DNA of 64,000 nt. It comes from JAQWRV01 sp045564915 (GTDB lineage: Bacteria > Pseudomonadota > Alphaproteobacteria > Rhodospirillales > Rhodospirillaceae). Positions 37,168 through 45,826 of the stretch are shown here, one piece after another. How positions within the stretch are numbered: position 1 is the first letter of the stretch; every line of letters starts with the position of its first letter. Location of the stretch: contig JBJLGL010000001.1 in the NCBI GenBank assembly GCA_045564915.1, forward strand, positions 434,001 to 498,000, written 5' to 3'. The translations under genes and the position numbers were made by a program. Under the pieces are notes generated by a model that searched no databases, was not told the origin of the DNA, and was given only the letters and a program-made list of their open reading frames with translations.

Positions 37168-38409
37168 CTAGCTACGTAGTCCTCGAAGAAAATTGGTGAC
37201 CGTTTGGATAACTTCCATCCACTGGTTTTCTAGACGCTGCATGGGAGTCGCACCTGCAACAATCTCTGTCTTTATGAATAGGTATGATGTTCCTAAAATA
37301 AAGAGGGCAAAAGGAAGCCATAGAGCGGGGCCTGCAGGCACCCCACCAACGGTCGCATAGGCTTCGCTGAATTCAAGAATCTTGTGATATACAACCAGAA
37401 CAAGCAAGCCGAATACAAGCCCAAAGGACTTGCTTGCCCGATGAATCATAATACCTAGCGGCGCCGCCAGCATTGGCAAGAACAAGATAGACAACGAAAA
37501 TACAATCCTACCATGCAATTCCGCGGCTATTGCTTCTGGCGGAACACGGTCCTCTGGCAGAGCATCCGGGATAGTTGCTGATTTCGGCGGTCCGGTCTGA
37601 CCCACAGCCATATTCTTAACGTAACCACGTACGAGTTCACTGATTGTCAACTCACGTTCGTCAGCACCGCGTATACGAAAACGGATTAGATCCTCAAGAT
37701 TTAGTGGCCAGTCAAATACATCAAAAACAACCGTCTTTGCCGAGGTCGCACCCGGCGACCATTCGGACCTCTTGCCCTCAAACAATCTTAGACTTGTTGC
37801 CCGTTCAGCACCACCAGTGACTAGTTCACCGTTTTTCGCCGTCAAAGTTACAATCGTGCCATCTTCTTCTTGTTGGTGTGCAAAAACTCCGTAAAGCTCA
37901 CGGCCAGCACCACGCGACTGCTCAACACGCAGCGTATAGCCATTAGGCAGATCCATAAAGACACCTTCACCAATGCCAGATTCCAAAACTCCACTAGTGA
38001 CATTGAACAATAATGCTCGGTAGGCATATCGACTAAAGGGTTGGGCATAGCCAACGAGAACAAGATTCACTAGCATCATCAGTAGACCCAACAATACCGC
38101 CGAGCGAATGAGTCGGCTTAATCCAATTCCTGAGGAGTGGATAGCATCCAACTCTGATTGGGACGACAGTTTCCGAAAAGCGAGTAACACGCCCAAGAAT
38201 AGAGCCGCTGGCAGAGCCAGGCCAATGTAATGCGGGATCAGATTAAATAACATCTGAAACACCACTAGTGTTGAAACCCCATTCCCTACGGCAATGTCCA
38301 GCAGCCGCAGCATGCGCTCCAGCAACAAGATTATTGCTGCGACCAGCAGTGTAACCAGCAAGGTCGGCATAATCTGGCGTAACAGGTATAGATCGAGCGA
38401 TTTAAACAT
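37168..38409 (-). CDS. LptF-type permease (YjgP/YjgQ family)
   Basis: This is a 413-residue partner of the LptG-like protein. It begins LDLYLLRQIMPTLLVTLLVAAIILLLERMLRLLDIAV and has the coupling segment RKLSSQSELDAIHSSGIGLSRLIR. The periplasmic domain in the middle and C-terminal helices LPMLAAPLGIMIHRASKSFGLVFGLL are as in LptF. It is about 60 residues longer than LptG, as usual. In many Alphaproteobacteria lptF-lptG sit beside lptD-surA, but here the neighbours are sphingolipid genes. The 211-base gap upstream is shared with the divergent lipid-kinase gene and should hold both promoters. Confidence 0.85.
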   Translation of the reverse strand: MFKSLDLYLLRQIMPTLLVTLLVAAIILLLERMLRLLDIAVGNGVSTLVVFQMLFNLIPHYIGLALPAALFLGVLLAFRKLSSQSELDAIHSSGIGLSRLIRSAVLLGLLMMLVNLVLVGYAQPFSRYAYRALLFNVTSGVLESGIGEGVFMDLPNGYTLRVEQSRGAGRELYGVFAHQQEEDGTIVTLTAKNGELVTGGAERATSLRLFEGKRSEWSPGATSAKTVVFDVFDWPLNLEDLIRFRIRGADERELTISELVRGYVKNMAVGQTGPPKSATIPDALPEDRVPPEAIAAELHGRIVFSLSILFLPMLAAPLGIMIHRASKSFGLVFGLLVLVVYHKILEFSEAYATVGGVPAGPALWLPFALFILGTSYLFIKTEIVAGATPMQRLENQWMEVIQTVTNFLRGLRS

Positions 38410-38620
38410 CTATATCAGGGCCCCCGCTCTATTACCTCATAGGCCTCAGTCGGGCCCTTTTAGACGGCTTGCGAGCAAATACACAGTGCGGCGCCGATAC
38501 TAGATCGTCAAATCAAAGGTTTTGAAACATTATTTATGGTACTGACGGTAGCGGCCCACTTAATTTAGGCCGCCCCAGACGATACGATTAGTGATTCTTG
38601 AAAGGTAATGGACGATAGCC

Positions 38621-39565
38621 GTGACGCCAGAACCCCTCGCCATATTAAGTAATCATCTCAGCACACAGAACCAAGAGGATGGGGGCTGGCTGGAGGACAT
38701 TGTGCGTGATCATTCCTGGGTTCGCAGATTTCCTTTTGATCGAATCGAGTCGATTCCCAGGATTCTTAAACAATGCGCGACAGAGGGTATTGGCACTCTT
38801 GCAATAGACGGCGGAGATGGTACCGCAGGCGTTATTTTCTCAGGTCTTCTAAATGACAGCCCGTTCACCTCTAAACCAGCTCTAGCCCTCATCCCGTCTG
38901 GCAAGACTAATATGACAGCCCGAGCCTGGGGCTTGACTGGTAACCGGCACCAAGCCGTAGAAAAACTCCTTAGCCACCACCGTAACGGCACTTTGAATGA
39001 CGCAGTACATTCTCAGGCTGTGGTCACTCTTCAGGATAATGATTCTACCCCCCCTCGTCACGGCGCTTTTTTTGGTGGAGCTAATCTGGTCGAGGGAATT
39101 CTATATTGCCGCCGAGCTATTTATCCACTGGGAATGCCCAATGTGTTGTCGCATAGCGTTGCGGCTGCTGTTCTGCTGTGGCGCGCTTTGCTGTCTGGGC
39201 AAACAGGTACTACGCTATCAGCTCAGTTTGATGGTTCGGACATAAGAGAGGAGGGTCGCTTCTTTGTTGTTCTGGCGACTACAATGGACCGCATGCTTCT
39301 AGGGATTCAACCTTCACCGTTGAAAAGAACGGGAGCTCTCCATTATATAGGCCTGCGCAGCGGTCCTGGCCCTATAATTTCAGCTATTCCTGATTTGTTG
39401 CGCCGCAGAGTTGCACCTGGTCGGTCACGAACCGTTATACAAGCACGGTCAGTCACCATCCTATCCTCGGGTCAATACACTTTGGATGGTGAACTTTATA
39501 GAGTCCCTATAGAACAACCAATAAAACTAAGCGGACATGAACATCTAAGGTTTGTCAGATGGTAA
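38621..39565 (+). CDS. Diacylglycerol kinase-catalytic-domain protein, candidate ceramide kinase
   Basis: This is a 314-residue lipid kinase of the DAGK/YegS/ceramide-kinase group. The nucleotide-binding signature IDGGDGTAGVIFSGLL (GGDGT at 64-68) is followed by ALALIPSGKTNMTARAWGLTGN, where the usual GTANDxA-type motif is changed to GKTNMTA. Late residues TILSSGQYTLDGELYRV match the DGE-type motif of the C-terminal domain. In Caulobacter the ceramide kinase CpgB of this superfamily phosphorylates ceramide on the way to an anionic head group, and the ceramide genes around it support the same role here. The GTG start has only a distant AAGG. It overlaps the next gene by 7 bases. Confidence 0.72.
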   Translation: MTPEPLAILSNHLSTQNQEDGGWLEDIVRDHSWVRRFPFDRIESIPRILKQCATEGIGTLAIDGGDGTAGVIFSGLLNDSPFTSKPALALIPSGKTNMTARAWGLTGNRHQAVEKLLSHHRNGTLNDAVHSQAVVTLQDNDSTPPRHGAFFGGANLVEGILYCRRAIYPLGMPNVLSHSVAAAVLLWRALLSGQTGTTLSAQFDGSDIREEGRFFVVLATTMDRMLLGIQPSPLKRTGALHYIGLRSGPGPIISAIPDLLRRRVAPGRSRTVIQARSVTILSSGQYTLDGELYRVPIEQPIKLSGHEHLRFVRW

Positions 39566-40404
39566 CTTGGACTTTGGATGAGTTAATAGTCGCCGAAAGC
39601 CGGAAGCAACCATTCCCCGCTGCGGTAGCCATGGCCGATCATTTGCGTACCCATTATGGGGCGAGTGTCAGAGCAATCGTATTTTATGGGTCCTGCCTTC
39701 GCCTTGGCACCGATAAGGATCTAATGCTTGACTTCTACGTCTTAGTCGACAGATTAAGTGAGAGTATCAGCCATCCATTAAGTGCCTTAATAGGAGCAAT
39801 CCTGCCGCCTAACGTGTATTACCACGAGCATAATTTTAACGGACGGGCCGTCAGGGCAAAGGTAGCGGTCATGACACTTGAGGCCTTCGTCCGCGGCACC
39901 GCTCGCAGGACATTGGCTCCCGCTTTATGGGCCCGTTTTGCTCAGCCTGCTGCCATTTTATATGCAGCGAATGATGACGCCCAGAACATAACAACAAAGG
40001 CCTTGACCGATGCAGTGACAAGTCTCGTGAGCAACACCCTCCCATTACTAAACGGACCTTTCTCTATTCGTGAATTATGGGTTACGGCTTTGCGCGCCGC
40101 CTATGACACAGAGTTACGGCCCGAAGCCTCAACCAAAGCCGACAAATTATTTGATGCCAATCCAGAACGATTTAACGCAGTAGGCATTGCCGCACTTATA
40201 GAATTAGGAGTAGACCCACTTAGCCCACGGCTTGCGAACTCTTCTGCAAAGTGGTTATGGCGTTTACGCGGCATATGGGGTCGTTCACTAAACTTACTGC
40301 GCTTAATCAAGGCCGTGTTTACCTTTAGAGGTGGGCTGAAATACGCTATTTGGAAACTAGAACGTCATTCGGGCGAGAAAACTCAACTGATAGAAAAAGA
40401 CTGA
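39559..40404 (+). CDS. Nucleotidyltransferase-like protein linked to the lipid kinase
   Basis: This is a 281-residue protein with a pol-beta-type nucleotidyltransferase start: AIVFYGSCLRLGTDKDLMLDFYVLVD, with GS at 44-45 and D58. In active members a second acid follows within two residues of the first. Here the position is Y60, so the metal site looks reduced. The remaining 200 residues are helical and not recognised, ending in a basic region (FRGGLKYAIWKLERHSG). It overlaps the lipid-kinase gene by 7 bases and is surely co-translated. A role in building the sphingolipid head group after ceramide phosphorylation is inferred from position only. Confidence 0.6.
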   Translation: MVTWTLDELIVAESRKQPFPAAVAMADHLRTHYGASVRAIVFYGSCLRLGTDKDLMLDFYVLVDRLSESISHPLSALIGAILPPNVYYHEHNFNGRAVRAKVAVMTLEAFVRGTARRTLAPALWARFAQPAAILYAANDDAQNITTKALTDAVTSLVSNTLPLLNGPFSIRELWVTALRAAYDTELRPEASTKADKLFDANPERFNAVGIAALIELGVDPLSPRLANSSAKWLWRLRGIWGRSLNLLRLIKAVFTFRGGLKYAIWKLERHSGEKTQLIEKD

Positions 40405-40407
40405 ACT

Positions 40408-40422
40408 CGTCCTTTTAGGACG
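40408..40422. terminator. Short hairpin between convergent genes, weak terminator candidate
   Basis: CGTCCT and AGGACG form a six-base stem with a TTT loop, 4 bases after the stop of the nucleotidyltransferase-like gene and 52 bases before the 3' end of the convergent spt gene. No clear T-tract follows on either strand. Position fits a terminator better than the sequence does. Confidence 0.35.
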
Positions 40423-40473
40423 GGAATGTATCTGCTATTTCGGTCAATGAAGGATCGCAACCTATAGAAACAG

Positions 40474-41706
40474 TTATGCCAGTGCTTTTTTCCTTTTGGC
40501 CGACCCTGCGAAAATCCCAAGATCACCCGCTACCTTCTCAAAGACATTAATAATTTTTTCAATCTGAGCGGACGTATGGGCTGCACATAAACTACACCTT
40601 AGCAGAGTATAGTTATGCGGTGTTGCTGGCGGCAACGCGAGATTCACATAGACGCCAGAATCAATGAGCCCACGCCAAAATGCGATCCCAATCTCAACAT
40701 CAGGCGCGACAACAGCAACAACCGGGCTAACATCGCTACCCAAGTTAAACCCAAGCTCAGAAAGGCCGTAGTGCAGCATTTCAGCATTACGCATCAGACG
40801 CTTCCGTAGAGCGCCACCGTTCTCGATTAGCCCTAGCGAAACTCGCGCCGAGGCAACGACAGACGGTGGCAGGGATGCGGTAAAAATATAGGGCCTACAA
40901 GCCAAACGTAGGAGGTCAAATTGAGGATGGTTAGAAACGCAGAATCCGCCAACCGTACCTACGCTTTTCGAAAAGGTGCCTACGATGAAGTCAACATCAT
41001 CTTCCAAATCGCATTCTTCAGGCAATCCACGGCCATAACGGCCGAGTACCCCAACCGAGTGAGCCTCATCACTCAGCAGGTAGACATCGTCGTATTTATT
41101 TTTTACAGCCACGATCTCAGCGAGCGGCGCTTTATCACCGAGCATGGAATAGATGCCTTCAATAACGATTAGCTTATTTCCGGGCTTCATTGCGAGGCGA
41201 GACAGACGTTTATCGAGATCGGCTGCGTCATTATGCTTAAAGCGAATAATTTGAGCTTCGCCCATGCGCACACCGTCATAAATACTAGCATGGCAGTCAG
41301 CATCCATCAGAATGTAGTCTTCGGGACCAACGAGAGTAGACAAGACACTTAAGTTTGCAAGGTAGCCGGTAGAAAAAACGATGGCGTGATCTTTTGTAAA
41401 AAACGAGCACAGCCTCTCTTCTAAAGCTTTGTGGCCTGCGTATGTTCCATTCGCAACACGACTACCTGTAGTTCCTGTTCCCTCCGCTTCAAGTGCCTCG
41501 TGCGCTGCTCTAAGCGCTTCCGGAGCGAAGGTTAAACCAAGGTAATTATTAGTGCCTGCCAGGATAATCTTGCGGCCTTTGATAATAGCCTCCGTCTGGG
41601 ACAGCACTTCATCCATTCTGACCTGGAACGGATCATGCCCAATATCGCCGACCAGAGAGTCGCGACGTGCCAGTAGGGGCTTAAATCGGTCAAATAGATC
41701 AGCCAT
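40474..41706 (-). CDS. spt: Serine palmitoyltransferase (alpha-oxoamine synthase)
   Basis: Spt condenses L-serine with a long-chain acyl thioester to 3-ketosphinganine, the first committed step of sphingolipid synthesis. The protein is a 410-residue PLP enzyme: LAGTNNYLGLTF near the N-terminus, GTGTTGSRVANGTY, MDADCHASIYDG with the PLP-stacking H139, SDEAHSVGVLG, and the PLP lysine in GTFSKSVGTVGG (K247). The NNYLGL and GSR elements match bacterial Spt. The other family options are KBL, BioF and HemA. The adjacent acyl carrier protein and CerR make Spt the best call. ATG 41706 overlaps the acp stop by 8 bases and has a GGGAAG site. Confidence 0.9.
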   Translation of the reverse strand: MADLFDRFKPLLARRDSLVGDIGHDPFQVRMDEVLSQTEAIIKGRKIILAGTNNYLGLTFAPEALRAAHEALEAEGTGTTGSRVANGTYAGHKALEERLCSFFTKDHAIVFSTGYLANLSVLSTLVGPEDYILMDADCHASIYDGVRMGEAQIIRFKHNDAADLDKRLSRLAMKPGNKLIVIEGIYSMLGDKAPLAEIVAVKNKYDDVYLLSDEAHSVGVLGRYGRGLPEECDLEDDVDFIVGTFSKSVGTVGGFCVSNHPQFDLLRLACRPYIFTASLPPSVVASARVSLGLIENGGALRKRLMRNAEMLHYGLSELGFNLGSDVSPVVAVVAPDVEIGIAFWRGLIDSGVYVNLALPPATPHNYTLLRCSLCAAHTSAQIEKIINVFEKVAGDLGIFAGSAKRKKALA

Positions 41707-41971
41707 GTTCTTCCCTAACGATCTCATAGGCCACTGTTACTAGTTGGCCGATGGTCTCTATATCTGGGAGTACATTCAAAGGCACAGAAATATCCAATTG
41801 ATCTTCCAGTGCCGCGATGAACTCCATGACAAGAAGAGAGTCAAAATTCAGGTCTTCGGTAAACCGGGTTCCATCTTCGAGCATGACCCCGTTCTTATTA
41901 AACGGTCCAAGCACCTCCAAGACCGAAGAGCGCACGTTAGAAAAGCGGTCATCGCCCGGCGCTACTGACAT
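41699..41971 (-). CDS. acpR: Acyl carrier protein of the sphingolipid locus
   Basis: This is a 90-residue acyl carrier protein. The phosphopantetheine attachment is S45 in LNFDSLLVMEFIAALEDQL. It is flanked by helices typical of the fold and carries a longer N-terminus (SVAPGDDRFSNVRS) than AcpP. In Caulobacter a dedicated ACP (AcpR) is one of five genes needed for ceramide synthesis and probably presents the acyl chain to Spt. Here it lies between cerR and spt, and its stop overlaps the spt start by 8 bases, so the two proteins are likely made in fixed ratio. The ATG has AAGGG about 9 bases upstream. Confidence 0.87.
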   Translation of the reverse strand: MSVAPGDDRFSNVRSSVLEVLGPFNKNGVMLEDGTRFTEDLNFDSLLVMEFIAALEDQLDISVPLNVLPDIETIGQLVTVAYEIVREEHG

Positions 41972-42074
41972 AAATTAGGTATCCCTTTGACTGGGGAGAT
42001 CTGCCATAAGAACCGAATCCCTCCCCCTTCATCCGTTACACTAAGGAGTATTGGTAGAATGGTGACAAGTAACT

Positions 42075-43031
42075 TTAGAAGTAACTTTTCAAAATATTTT
42101 GTGAGGAATACCAATGGACAGCCTCTGTAAAACCCTTTTCCAGGGTCCACACTGGCTTCCAGCCTGGTGGTACAGGGCCACGCGCTCGCCAATCTGTATG
42201 AAGAAGCTCCTTAACTTTTACGTGTGTTAATATAGTTGGTTTTCTAGTTAAAAGACCCCTAATAGTTCCAAATAGGCCCACCAAATGGATAAGCAAGGCC
42301 GGTAAGGGAATAAATTTAGGCGAGCGCTGCACTGCTAGACCGGCAACATTAGATATATCAGACCACCTGTAACCGTCCACAAAACCATCATCGATTTCAA
42401 ATGGCTGATCGGCTTGATAGCATTCAAAGCAGGCCTGAATCGCCGTAACCACATCACTGACGTGGATCAAAGATACCCGCGCATCCTTTTGATTGGGTGC
42501 CAGAAAAAAGCCATTTGCCACCATCTGAAAGAGAGGTGCTATTTCTGAATCACCCGGACCATAAATCGCTGGGGGCCTTAGAATAATAGGGGTGATGCGA
42601 TCACCATTCTTTTCAAGAACGAGCTCTGCAGCACGCTTGCTAGCTGCATAGTGAGATAAACTTGGCTCACGCGCGGCTAGGGTTGATACTAACACAAAGC
42701 GAGCCACGCCGCCGATTAGTGCTGCATCAATAACAGCTTCTGTGCCACCGCAATTAACATCAAAGAATTCTGCACGGCTTAATGCTTTAATGGCACCGGC
42801 TGCATGGACTACTACGTCGGCTCCAGACATTAAATCTGCTAAGGCTAACTTATTATTTAGATCACCTTCAATCCAGGTTACCTCTGTTTTATTATTATCA
42901 CTATTTGGTTTCCGCACTAAGGCACGAACAGCGTATCCATCTGCAGTTAATTGTCGGATTAGGTGTTTTCCGACAAATCCAGTTCCCCCGGTGATAGCAA
43001 TTGTTAGTCCTGATGACGTCTCAGAGTTCAC
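42075..43031 (-). CDS. cerR: NAD(P)-dependent epimerase/dehydratase-type reductase, CerR-like
   Basis: This is a 318-residue extended short-chain dehydrogenase. The dinucleotide motif TIAITGGTGFVGKHLIRQL is at the N-terminus. The catalytic Tyr-Lys pair is in SHYAASKRAAELV, and LRPPAIYGPGD is typical of the epimerase family. In Caulobacter the equivalent gene (CerR) reduces the 3-keto group of the sphingoid base or ketoceramide. The position between the acyl-AMP ligase and acyl carrier protein matches that locus. A 103-base spacer with a repeated AAGTAACTT lies between its end and acpR. The GTG start lacks a clear ribosome site. Confidence 0.85.
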   Translation of the reverse strand: MNSETSSGLTIAITGGTGFVGKHLIRQLTADGYAVRALVRKPNSDNNKTEVTWIEGDLNNKLALADLMSGADVVVHAAGAIKALSRAEFFDVNCGGTEAVIDAALIGGVARFVLVSTLAAREPSLSHYAASKRAAELVLEKNGDRITPIILRPPAIYGPGDSEIAPLFQMVANGFFLAPNQKDARVSLIHVSDVVTAIQACFECYQADQPFEIDDGFVDGYRWSDISNVAGLAVQRSPKFIPLPALLIHLVGLFGTIRGLLTRKPTILTHVKVKELLHTDWRARGPVPPGWKPVWTLEKGFTEAVHWYSSQNILKSYF

Positions 43032-43043
43032 GTTGAGGAGCCA

Positions 43044-44780
43044 CTATTCTTGCGTGCTAATAAGAGGTTCGATGTCACCGTTTAGAAAGCTTGCCTTTGC
43101 TTTGCCGCGGGCTAACTTTCCTGATGACGTCTTAGGTAATTTTCGCGGTGGAACGAGTACAACTTCACAAGTTAGCCCAACTTGGTCTTGCACCCGCGCC
43201 TTAACATCAGCGAGTAGCTGACTGCGAATATCCGCATCTGATGGCCGACACTGTACTAGAATCGTAGGCTGTTCTATCCCGTCATCGGTAACCATAGTAA
43301 AAGCTGCCGCGTCACCAGACCGCATGCCATCCATATGTTCTACAGTCCACTCGATATCCTGCGGCCAATAATTGCGCCCATTTATAATCATCATGTCTTT
43401 TGACCGGCCAACAATAACCAACTGGCTTTCCAGGAAATACCCAAGATCTCCAGTATCGAGCCAACCATCCACGATACATTCTTTCGTTGCTTCGGGATCG
43501 CCAAAGTATCCATACATAATACTGGGACCAGACACAAAAACTCTGCCAACGTCGCGCTCAGCCATCACTGATCCATTTTCTCCTCTTATCTCAACCGTAT
43601 GACCCTTGATTACCTCACCGCAGGCGACGAATGTTCTACCTATTCCGTTACCCTCATCCAAAACCGGTACTGCGCGGTGATGATCGCCGAGTTCTTGCTT
43701 GGATATGTGGTCAAGGGTCATGCCCGTACCAGGCTGGCTAAAACAAACGCCTAGGACACATTCCGCCAAACCATAAGAGGCATTAAAGGATTTTTCGGAA
43801 AACCCGTGTGGTGCAAAGAGGTCAGCAAAGGCTCTCATCACTTGCGGCTTAATCATCTCACCGCCTATACCGGCTACACGCCAGTTTAACAGGTTAAGGT
43901 CAGGCACAGCTACTGACGCAGACGCAAATCGCCGAGCACATAGCTCGTAGCCAAAGCTTGGACTATATGACATCGTACCTTTGTTTTCGCTGATGATTCT
44001 AAGCCATGTCAGAGGTCGGCGTGCAAACTCCTCTGTCGGCAAGTAATCTACGGTTGTCTGCGCCGTCAAACAACCAATCATAAAACCAACTAAACCCATG
44101 TCGTGATAAAAAGGCAGCCACGAGACTCCGCGCTCACCCGGTGAATTCCCAACAGCTTCATTCATCGCGGCGCAATTAGCCATTAGATTGCTGTGGGTCA
44201 CGGCAACCCCTTTAGGAAACCGCGTACTCCCTGAGCTGTATTGCACGTAACACAGATCTTCTGGGCTACCCGGATCCAGCCCAGATCCTTTGGGCATAGC
44301 TTGTAAATCACTAAGCGTACCAATCAGACGTAACTTCAGACCTAGGGCAGCTTCCTGAGCAAAGGGCATAAATTCTAGCGGAGTGAGCACCATTACTGCG
44401 CCTGACGATATAATCTGATTGCGAATCTGACTTAAGTATGCCTCGCGCCGACCAAAGGCGACCGGTGTCGGCATAGGTACCGGAATAGCGCCGGCATATT
44501 GGCATGCGAAAAAGGCCACCAAGAATGCTGGGGCCGTCTCGGCTAAAAGGGCTATACGGTCACCAGGCCTGACACCACACCCGCGGATGTGAAGGGCAGT
44601 ATTTCTCGCTTGCACACAAAGCTCTGCGAATGGGAGCGCTTTCTCCAGCTTACCGCGTGCTGAATAGAAGTTGAATCCCGTCTCGCCGCGCGCCGCGTAG
44701 TCCAGCGCTTCAGGAAGAGTGGAGAAGTCGGCCAGTCGCTGAGGCAGCTCGCCGTTATCAGTCGGTGTGGCTTGAGACAT
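43044..44780 (-). CDS. aasR: Fatty acyl-AMP ligase / acyl-ACP synthetase of the sphingolipid locus
   Basis: This is a 578-residue ANL-superfamily enzyme that adenylates a fatty acid. The P-loop CYVQYSSGSTRFPKGVAVTHSN, the SWLPFYHDMGLVGF segment and the C-terminal GRSKDMMIINGRNYWPQDIEWTVE all follow the FAAL subgroup, which hands acyl-AMP to an acyl carrier protein rather than to CoA. It is 12 bases upstream of cerR and heads the run aasR-cerR-acpR-spt, the same order as in Caulobacter. Its likely job is to load the dedicated ACP. A 188-base gap upstream, shared with a divergent gene, should contain the promoter. Confidence 0.87.
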   Translation of the reverse strand: MSQATPTDNGELPQRLADFSTLPEALDYAARGETGFNFYSARGKLEKALPFAELCVQARNTALHIRGCGVRPGDRIALLAETAPAFLVAFFACQYAGAIPVPMPTPVAFGRREAYLSQIRNQIISSGAVMVLTPLEFMPFAQEAALGLKLRLIGTLSDLQAMPKGSGLDPGSPEDLCYVQYSSGSTRFPKGVAVTHSNLMANCAAMNEAVGNSPGERGVSWLPFYHDMGLVGFMIGCLTAQTTVDYLPTEEFARRPLTWLRIISENKGTMSYSPSFGYELCARRFASASVAVPDLNLLNWRVAGIGGEMIKPQVMRAFADLFAPHGFSEKSFNASYGLAECVLGVCFSQPGTGMTLDHISKQELGDHHRAVPVLDEGNGIGRTFVACGEVIKGHTVEIRGENGSVMAERDVGRVFVSGPSIMYGYFGDPEATKECIVDGWLDTGDLGYFLESQLVIVGRSKDMMIINGRNYWPQDIEWTVEHMDGMRSGDAAAFTMVTDDGIEQPTILVQCRPSDADIRSQLLADVKARVQDQVGLTCEVVLVPPRKLPKTSSGKLARGKAKASFLNGDIEPLISTQE

Positions 44781-44968
44781 AAAGTGTCTAGCAGAAACCC
44801 AAAATCATGACAGGTATGTGTCACCTCATGCGGGTACAAGGGTCAAATCAACCTTTGCAACAAGTCTTTCACAACATCACAGACACGGCCATACTGATGG
44901 CTAGGGTTTGGCACCAAAAATCATGCCAAGCTTGGTTCAGAGCCTAGAATTATGAGATAGGGGACACA

Positions 44969-45817
44969 ATGACACAGATTGACCGGGCGTTCGTGCGTAT
45001 CAAAGAAGGACAGGTGCATTATAGAACCTGTGGGCCCTGCGCTGACAACAAAAACCTAACGCTCTATATGATCCATGCATCGCCTGCAGCATCCAACAAT
45101 CTAGTACCCTTGATTGGAGAACTTGGTGCTAGCCGTCGGATTATTGCACCTGACACGCTAGGATTTGGCGATTCTCCCCCACCAACTCAAGAAGTTCCAA
45201 ACGCTGAAGATTACGCAGAGAGTGTAATAAGGGTAATGGATGCTCTTGGCCTAGAAACCTGCGATGTTTTTGGTAGTCATACAGGCGCACATATTGCATG
45301 TGAATTGGCAATTTTATATCCGGACCGTGTGCGACGTCTAGTCTTCGATGGCATAGGTATGTTCTCTGAAAAAGACAAAAACGATTTTCTAACTAACTAT
45401 GCTCCCGAGGTTCAACCAGACGAATTTGGCCAGCACCTCATCTGGGCTTGGAACTTTGTGCGTGATCAAGTCCTCCATTTCCCTTACTTCCGAAGAACCC
45501 CGGATTTCCGCCAACCTGGTGCTTCAATGCCACCACCAGAGGTAATTCACGCTATCGTGCTTGAATTACTAAAAGGATTGACCACCTATCATAAAGGGTA
45601 TCGAGCGGCGTTCCGACACCCGGATCACGAACGCCTTCCACTAATAACCCAACGCACCTTTTGCTCAGCCTCTGAAACCGACCCTTTAGCTGCCGGTGTG
45701 GCCGCTGCATCCCAACTTGTACCTAATGCTCAAGAGGCAATATTGCCAGGCGAGAAAACACCAGAGGGTTTGGCAGAAAAGGCCTCCAGAATTGTCGCGT
45801 TTCTGGATGAAAAATAA
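44969..45817 (+). CDS. Alpha/beta-hydrolase-fold protein with His at the nucleophile position
   Basis: This is a 282-residue alpha/beta-hydrolase-fold protein. LYMIHASPAASNNLVPLIG is the oxyanion strand-turn, IIAPDTLGFGDSPPP follows, and the elbow reads VFGSHTGAHIA: the nucleophile position is H104 rather than serine. The C-terminal region where the catalytic histidine should be reads ILPGEKTPEGLAEKA, with no histidine. The acid may be in ASETDPLAAG. So two of three triad residues are missing. It is divergent from the sphingolipid operon, 188 bases away, and could share its promoter region. The substrate and even catalysis are uncertain. Confidence 0.78.
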   Translation: MTQIDRAFVRIKEGQVHYRTCGPCADNKNLTLYMIHASPAASNNLVPLIGELGASRRIIAPDTLGFGDSPPPTQEVPNAEDYAESVIRVMDALGLETCDVFGSHTGAHIACELAILYPDRVRRLVFDGIGMFSEKDKNDFLTNYAPEVQPDEFGQHLIWAWNFVRDQVLHFPYFRRTPDFRQPGASMPPPEVIHAIVLELLKGLTTYHKGYRAAFRHPDHERLPLITQRTFCSASETDPLAAGVAAASQLVPNAQEAILPGEKTPEGLAEKASRIVAFLDEK

Positions 45818-45826
45818 GCCTGCCTG

